Of a DNA stretch of 64,000 bases, positions 58,400 to 64,000 are shown in pieces (position 1 is the first letter of the stretch; each line of letters starts with the position of its first letter). The stretch is from the NCBI RefSeq assembly GCF_051622035.1, contig NC_135355.1, forward strand, positions 42,325,486 through 42,389,485, written 5' to 3'. The notes below the pieces were generated by a model, which did no database searches, was not told the DNA's origin, and worked only from the letters and a program-made list of their open reading frames with translations. The translations under genes were made by a program, and so were the position numbers. Source of the stretch: Arctopsyche grandis (taxonomy: Eukaryota; Arthropoda; Insecta; Trichoptera; Hydropsychidae).

Positions 58400-61300
58400 T
58401 AATTCATCATCATGATCATTGTGATTGGCTTCATGCTTTCTTATCGCATAGTTTCACGCTCGACGCCTATACGATAATATGAGGAGCGTTCATAAAATAT
58501 GGAAAATGTAGCGAATGAGTGACAAAACCCTACTACCCTCATCCAAACAAGTTTCAATACGATTGTATGTGAAATTGTCTTTTTTTTTGTAAGAAATAGA
58601 CAGTGATTAAAAGATGTTGATTCGTGAATATTTCTGTAAATTTAAATGATTTATGGTGCTTTGATTACACATTATTGAAGCATCTACATATCTACATATG
58701 TAATAATTAATAACAAGTCGATTTAACATGCACGAGTACTTAATGAAAAGTAGTGCACTCTTATCTTCATTCATCACATTTTTTATTACACCTCGTATTC
58801 GATGACGATAATCCTCATAGTGATTACTCAATGCAGTTTTACTGCGAGCCAAGTTCAATTACCTGCGTCAATTTAATTCGATGATTTTGGATGCGTCGTT
58901 AATTTAGAAAGCTTGCCATTTTTGAAATGGTTCGATTTCGCTTTGCAATGCTACTGTGTGTACAATTAAATTTAACAACAATACATAATGGTCGATTTAT
59001 CAAATCAAATTCTCATATTGTACTTAAACGTGATTTATCAAAAAACTTAAACAATGATTTTTACACGTCACGCCGTCATAAATTGTTCGGAAAGATTTGC
59101 AATGCATTTATGCAATCCATGATATAAATAGTTTACATGAAAAATAATATTCAAAACAAAGCCACCACAAAGGTCACACACACTATGTACATACATATAT
59201 GTATGTATGTATAAAGCTGCATTGTTAGGTGTTGCTTAAATAGTTAAATGTCACTATACGAGTGAAAATGTGTAAATTGTAATGAACACCGTACGTAAAG
59301 TGAACGCAGAGAACAACGGAGGTCATCCACTGAGACCATCCAAGGAGTACAGGATAAATTAAAATCATCTTCAAAGTCACAGATGAACTTTTAAACGATA
59401 TAATTTTTTTTGGCGGTTTTGGTGGGTTTCGCGCTTCACCAACCGTTGAAGTCATAAATGTTTGAGCAAAATTTAACATGTACAATATTTTAATTCTAAT
59501 TTTATTTAATTAAAATGGAATATGTTCATATTATAATTTACCAATGTATTTATGTATTGCTATTAATTAACAGATAACAGGAGTATCGTCGTGGACATAA
59601 ACGATACCCATTCACAGGGCTAAATTTTATCACAATTGAAGAAAAGTGTCAAAATGTAAATTCCGATGAATATGGTAGGTAGATCAAGAAAACATCAAAT
59701 AACAATAATAAAATTCAGTTATTAATTCTAGCTATTTTCAAATGAAAAAAATACAACTTTTTATTAGAAGATTTTGTTGAATTAGAAATTCTCAATGTGT
59801 GCAAATTCACATTAAAAAATACACGAGAACAAAACACAGAGAGAGCTTTTCTTTAAAATTGCACATCATCATAAGTTTGTTGTTATTAATAGTGGCATGG
59901 CTGGAATGGAAATGTGAAATACAATTGCAACCGGCATAGAAATGCATTTATCACGATGATCAGGACAAAAGCTCTAGCTTGCCTCTTATTCTCATTTCAC
60001 TCTCACTCGAATCACATCAACCTGAATCAACAATTCTCTCATTTAAATAAATTACAGAAAAAATATACACAAATAATAATACGTACGTTTGAATTTGTAT
60101 CGATTTATTGTATGCAGATCTGCAAGATTTAACCGATGCTAATTTATACGGAGCACTCTTATGCAAGTTGTTCTACATTCAGTTTAGTTTTTTAATTCGC
60201 CGACAAAAAAGTCCATTATCTCTCTGTGTCTCTGTGTCTATGTGTGTGTGTGTGTGTGTCTTGCAGAAAGACAAGTTTTTGTTGGCCGTTTTATAAAATG
60301 AACTATTGCATGGCAATTTGAAAACGGTGTGGTATTTCTATAAAGTGGGTATAATCGTAATCGTAACAAAACGCTCATGCCCAATATTTTCTACAACTCT
60401 TTGCGGAGCGGAAGTGAATCATTTTCGTATAAATGAGATTGAAATTCAACACAAAAAATAGAAACACAACAATAAATAAAGCGCCAAATCAAGTTCTCGT
60501 GCACACTCGTTTAGATATACGCATTTAAAAATAAATTATTTGAAATAAATGCGTTCATAATATATGTACATAAATAGGTATGTACCTACATACATATGTA
60601 CATAGAACTGAAGTAGAGATTCAATAAAATAATTTAGTTGGATATTCTTAGTGTCATGATTTCAAGCGATGCCTTCCTTATGTAATAAATACATACATAT
60701 GTATGTACCTAGAGCAGTTGAGTTTCTCAAAACGTGATTGTATAAAAAATGAATAGAAAATTTGCTGAGACAACAAAATCCGACATATCCGTAGTCGGTT
60801 GTGAAATTTCGATTTGGCCTGTATTGATTTCAGTGGAAAAATGTGATTATTTGCCATCTATTACGTCCCATGCTTACGAAAATACCAGCTAATGTCTCAG
60901 TATTTATTAATAACACCAACAATGTACTCGTGAAATAGATTTCAATAATGAATTTCAAGTTTCAATAAATTTAAAATATATTTCCCTTGACTTAGTATGT
61001 ATGGAAATCTCCCTGGAGGATTCGGCATGATGTAACAAATATATTATATGTATATATTTAGTCCCTTATATATATATACTATATATGTAAGTAAGGCTGT
61101 GTCATAAAAACAGATAGATTTCCACGGCACACTACTGACACGTATACATATATATGGTGAAGGCTCCAACGAGTTTTTCTCAAAACTTTTCCACAAGTGA
61201 AAAGTCTCTCATGATTTCATATTATATACATATGTACATATATTTGCCGTGACTTGAATGAATTTCAATGAAATTGTTTACATTGCAAAACTCACAATAT

Positions 61301-63200
61301 CTTAATCATGCATCTGCAGATAATTTAATTAGCGCCGAAAGTAATAAAAAATATAGGAAAAAATAAAAATTTCGATACCGATCATTAATTATAATTTATG
61401 TACAATTCGGCATGAATAATTCGCGTTTGAGCTTATTTGTGTTTGTGTATCGGTTATATTACATGATAAGTACATACATATGTATATGATTTCTGCGTCA
61501 TCGATCACTATCTCACGTGTCGACCGTTTGAGAGTGCTTTTGGCGGAAATAATGGACGTTCGATTTTTGATTCATTATTTTATTTTCTCAAAAGCGCGTG
61601 ACTGGTTTACCATTACTCTTGCCACGCCACGCCACGCCAATGTGATTAAAACGCAAATAAACCTATGTATGTATTATATTATAGTGGTGTTTAGTTAAGT
61701 TGAAAATAAATTGAGGAAATAAGCATACATATGTATGTACTATGTGGTATTTAAAAATAAAACGTATCACGCAATTCAATAATTTGTCATTAGTCCAATT
61801 AGCAAGTGATGTATATAAAACTTATTCGATTAAGTTTGTATTATCAATACAATATTACATGTATGTACGTTGAACGTCTTCGATTAAAGAATTTTATAAA
61901 TGTATAATTTAATAGATGGGCATAATTCAGTGAGGATATCAACATTTAGGATACTGTAAATACATTTCTCGATGGTGATACTGCAAGTGTTGTGATAAAT
62001 GGAACACAGACATGAATAAAAATTGTGGTAATATACAATAAGACGGTATTGTGCAAAATAAATTGAGGTTCAGATCATTTTCGTATGAATAACGCGTAAA
62101 AAAAACCCCGTCTCAATTTCGCAACTACGTCGTCAAATCGTGGTTAGCGCAGACTTGGGAAAAGAGGTGTAAAAAAACGAAAAAATTCTCAGTTTTTTTT
62201 CTGTAAAATGAATGCAAATATTTTCAATGCAAAAAAGGATACACCTTTAGAGCGTCACGAATTTATTTTTGCGATTTATGCTCTTTTTATTTACGCAACA
62301 CGCTTGTAAATAGTGTCGTTACTCATCAGTGCGAATTTATCACCTGGTTTTTATTGAATTGTGATGAGATTACTTAATATATGTAGCTATTGCCTTTTTC
62401 GCTTCTTAATAATTTATAACGGTAACATCGTCGACGGTATGTTTTGAAAGTTTGTGAATCACTTTTTTGCCCAAGAGAATCAAGGACAAGATCTTTGTTC
62501 ACATTATGATGTGTCAAATTGGCTTAGTTAAATTCATAGGCAAATTCAATTCAATTGCATTTTCAATTCGGCAACTTTTACATAGGTTATCACTAAGAAT
62601 TTCAAATTGTTGCGGATTGAGTTGAGGAAAAGCCGACAGTTTTCAAGTAGACGTCAAAATAAGAACAATCTTATGAAATATTTTTTTAACTAATGCATTT
62701 TTTTAACTCATTCCAGATCCTGGATGATGTTGATAGTACAAAATGATAAATTATGAGCAGTGTCGAAATTTTATGGGTGTAATATTAGCCCAGATCAAAT
62801 GCAGAGTTGTGTGAATATGAATATAGAGCGTGTTTTATTTGAAGATTCGCACACTACATAGTAAAAGGGGCGTATATTGTCTCCTCGACGTACTCAATGT
62901 AATTTCGATACATACGTATTTTTCCTTAATTTTCGTAATGAAAGTCGACAAAAATTTTAATTAGACATAAATTATAAATAGAAGATCATAGGGTTTTGCG
63001 AAAGCATGATATCTTGTTGCCAATTAGGGCTAAAACAAACGTGCTCATGAACTCCCCCCTCTCGAGAGCTGTTTGACTCAACTCAACTTACTGGCACTTT
63101 CCTTGGATCTCTTCAAATGCCAGTTATGTTGAGTTGGTTGAACACATCCTACATAGCAGGATATAATTATCTTTATTATTTATTTGTTTTTCACTATACA
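58400..63200. other. No supported gene
   Basis: AT-rich DNA with simple repeats, including (GT)n at about 60241-60260. A 32-codon splice-bounded frame at 59579-59674 (EYRRGHKRYPFTGLNF...) is the only exon-like segment and is weak. No mobile element ends were recognised. Confidence 0.4.
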
Positions 63201-63207
63201 TACATAC

Positions 63208-64000
63208 TAGGGTTTCTGCCCGGGTCGACCCGGAACAGACATTACCGGGAATTCACGGAATTTGTGTTGTCCCGTGTCCCGGGAATTCTTATCTAGAATC
63301 CCGGGAATCGGATTTTAAAAAAATCTTGTCACTGCACGAAGGGAAATAATAAATCAAATACACAAAGAATCATAAAATATTCTCAAAGGTTTGTTGTTTA
63401 TCAGTAAGTACAGCGCATTCCCCCAACGTGGAAGTTCTATGAGCATAATGGTTCTGTGCGTTTGGCCAAAATCGTTTCTTGTAATTCTATTTTTGGAAAA
63501 GGACTTGGCCTTACCGATGAATTATTCCGAAAATTGAAAATTAAAATCGAAGAAAGCAGAAGCGTAAGACTGCTTCTGTTAACACAAATTTTAAATAATT
63601 CTGATTTTATACCGAACAAAACATTTTTTAAATGTTGTAATAAAAGCGAATTTATATCCTATGGTGAAATAATTATGAAGCGAGTATACATATATCCTTA
63701 TTGTATTGCTGATTCCACAATAGAAGAAACTCTTTTAGATTCTGATGAAGATGAAGCAATTGTGCGTTTGACGATGAATGAAGAATTAAATAAGGAGTTA
63801 TCAAAGACAAATCTACAAAATAACGTAAATAAAAATAGCCTCGACTTTAAAAAAGAAATTAAAATATACAATGCTGACAGAAGAAAATAACGATAATTTA
63901 AAAAAAAATGTTTATCGTCCCTTTTAACAATAAAACCAACTTCGACCGAAACTGAAAGAGTTTTTTCCATTGCCGGAAATTTTTGTACCAAATCTAGAAA
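63208..64000 (+). mobile_element. Decayed hAT transposon, runs off the window
   Basis: TAGGGTTTCTGCCCGGGTCG at 63208 looks like a hAT-type end, followed by repeated CCCGGGAATT words up to 63310. Coding remnants follow on the same strand from 63408. The 3' end is beyond the window, so no target duplication can be checked. Confidence 0.7.
63408..64000 (+). pseudogene. hAT transposase, frameshifted and internally deleted
   Basis: Open from 63408 without an ATG. It starts like a BED zinc finger (TWKFYEHNGSVRLAKIVSCN), in which the first zinc cysteine appears lost. A diverged middle of about 110 residues follows and ends at TAA 63888-63890. Another frame (EENNDNLKKNVYRPF) and then a third carry the C-terminal dimerisation signature LTIKPTSTETERVFSIAGNF, typical of hAT transposases. 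At least two frameshifts (near 63860 and 63926), and the middle is far shorter than the 400 or more residues usually found between BED and C-terminus. Not functional. Confidence 0.8.

Noticed and set aside
59579-59674. Candidate exon EYRRGHKRYPFTGLNF... between AACAG and GGTAGGT
   Set aside because: Only 32 codons, weak pyrimidine tract, no matching neighbouring exon or family; kept only as a note.
60118-60165. Candidate exon after TGTATGCAG (DLQDLTDANLYGALLCK)
   Set aside because: Too short, no downstream exon and no recognisable protein.

Overview
The window is AT-rich, repeat-rich nuclear DNA of an animal, almost certainly an insect. It has spliced genes with GT-AG introns, tRNA-derived SINEs, Helitron-type ends with CTAG termini, hAT and Mutator-like elements, and hundreds of short palindromic TACATATGTA-type simple repeats. 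The order (fly, moth or other) cannot be settled from the sequence alone.

Three genes are assembled exon by exon with all reading phases consistent. (1) CLUAP1/IFT38, minus strand, 10 exons, 32433-35708, 462 aa, an intraflagellar-transport subunit. (2) MRPL58/ICT1, minus strand, 4 exons, 36591-37488, 202 aa, a mitochondrial GGQ peptidyl-tRNA hydrolase; it lies upstream of CLUAP1 on the same strand. (3) A BTB-BACK-Kelch protein, plus strand, 10 coding exons plus a 5' noncoding exon, 43211-45564, 559 aa. A fourth gene is seen only as its last three coding exons (52358-53844, minus strand): a proline-rich then basic/serine-rich protein of unknown family. A small, uncertain plus-strand coding unit lies at 58151-58393. 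No pathway links these genes; they appear to be unrelated neighbours.

Region by region: 1-2.7 kb repeats (a 1.1-kb 'CTTCCGGT' repeat, a SINE); 2.9-17.4 kb essentially gene-free with SINEs, a Helitron end, a long TA tract and an inverted repeat pair; 17.5-18.65 kb CpG- and G-rich promoter-like DNA; 19-32 kb gene-free, rich in foldback elements and minisatellites; 32.4-37.5 kb CLUAP1 and MRPL58; 37.5-42.4 kb repeats including a nested hAT derivative; 43.1-45.6 kb Kelch gene; 46-51.6 kb Helitrons, an isolated diacylglycerol-kinase exon and a 1.1-kb duplication; 52.3-54.8 kb the fourth gene and SINEs; 54.8-63.2 kb mostly unannotatable; 63.2-64 kb the start of a decayed hAT transposon running off the window.

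The most notable material is the mobile DNA. There are Mutator-like foldback elements with perfect 9-bp target duplications, one with a paralogous empty site inside the same window. A second foldback family keeps its termini but has different hairpin cores at homologous positions. A diacylglycerol-kinase catalytic exon sits stranded among Helitron ends. All calls come from reading the sequence by eye; no database search was run.
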